12,686 bases of DNA, from NCBI GenBank assembly GCA_009788105.1, contig WQSD01000016.1, positions 1 to 12,686 on the forward strand, in the 5' to 3' direction. A program made the position numbers and the translations under genes. Below, one piece after another: positions 12,482 to 12,686 of the stretch (position 1 is its first letter; every line of letters begins with the position of its first letter). Under the pieces are notes generated by a model that had not been told where the DNA came from, ran no database searches, and was given only the letters and a program-made list of their open reading frames with translations. This stretch comes from Oscillospiraceae bacterium. Lineage in GTDB: Bacteria; Bacillota; Clostridia; Oscillospirales; CAG-272.

Positions 12482-12686
12482 CTTTTAGGGAGTGCCCTCT
12501 AATAGGGTTTGTGGTCAATCATGTTCTCGCTCACGCATTTCGGCGACCTGTTTGACGGCAAAGCCGCCAATGCCGTCGCCTTCAGCGCTCACAGAGGCGT
12601 TTCAATCTCGTTTTTTTGGCGTTTTCAAAAACCGTTGCTACGCAACGAAGTACGTTTTTGAAAAACCAAAAAAATTCGCTCCAAGC
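12482..12686 (+). repeat. Stem-loop repeat element, copy C, carrying module M; runs to the window edge
   Basis: Order on the plus strand: TTTTAGGGAGTG, 18 nt, GGTCAATCATGTT (12513-12525), an extra segment, GTTTCAATCTCG (12599-12610), a long stem (about 12611-12632 with 12653-12674), an apical CGTTGC-TAC-GCAACG hairpin (12633-12647), then TTCGCTCCAAGC. It matches copy A at the flanks and apex. It lies upstream of nusG, so it may be cotranscribed in antisense orientation as part of a secE-nusG spacer. Confidence 0.7.
12526..12598 (-). repeat. Module M repeat, copy C, inserted in the stem-loop element
   Basis: 73 bp absent from the matching place in copy A. It is flanked by GTT on both sides (12523-12525 and 12599-12601), while copy A has a single GTT (2305-2307). 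Minus-strand blocks GTGAGCGCTGAAGGCGAC, GTCGCCGAAAT and GCGTGAGCGAG are shared with the other copies. Confidence 0.6.

Noticed and set aside
12521..12663. Open frame beginning MFSLTHFGDLF through module M and stem-loop copy C.
   Set aside because: It has no ribosome-binding site, crosses the insertion boundary and shares no frame with copy A. It is a repeat read as protein.
1..12686. tRNA, rRNA, riboswitch and phage or defence genes.
   Set aside because: No cloverleaf, rRNA stretch, known riboswitch core, integrase or defence-type domain was seen by reading both strands.

Overview
The window looks like a piece of a low-to-mid GC Gram-positive chromosome, most likely an uncultured member of Clostridia (Oscillospiraceae/Ruminococcaceae-like). 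This rests on Shine-Dalgarno-led genes, the nusG-rplK-rplA block, an RNase M5-like Toprim/DUF4093 protein, a half-size TauE/SafE pair and long intergenic spaces full of small repeats. The lineage is inferred from general resemblance, not from a search.

Layout. Positions 1-2108 (+) hold the 3' part of a secreted cell-wall amidase: five peptidoglycan-binding domains in an exact 306-bp tandem repeat, proline-rich linkers, and a C-terminal zinc amidase. Positions 2109-2532 are a terminator, a good promoter and a composite repeat leader in front of an unknown multi-pass membrane protein (2533-3555). The next two genes are on the minus strand: a fumarate-reductase-like flavoprotein (start 6029) overlapping an RNase M5-like Toprim gene (stop 3608). 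Positions 6030-6661 are a gene-free patchwork of hairpins, palindromes and repeats. A second minus-strand operon runs uppP - small 65-aa gene - ruvB (8810 to 6662). Divergent from it is a one-base-overlapping pair of half-size TauE/SafE permease genes (8979-9802). The third minus-strand block is nusG - rplK - rplA - CPBP-family membrane protein (12472 to 9725). It carries a leader before rplK that resembles the L1-binding site of 23S rRNA. rplJ-rplL, which usually follow rplA, are not there.

How the parts relate. The amidase and UppP both belong to cell-envelope metabolism, RuvB to recombination, and NusG/L11/L1 to transcription and ribosomes. They are in separate transcription units and I see no common pathway.

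The most unusual content is in the intergenic DNA. Two copies of a stem-loop element (about 2264-2393 and 12482-12686) keep their flanks and a small apical hairpin but have different long stems that are still self-complementary. One copy carries an extra 73-bp module flanked by GTT on both sides. The same module occurs near the other stem-loop copy and again at 6218-6521, where it is itself split by a 245-bp palindromic element flanked by AT. Two 7-nt-period tandem arrays of different sequence lie elsewhere. Together these suggest layered, nested insertion of small non-coding elements. I did not find a clear new defence or biosynthetic system.
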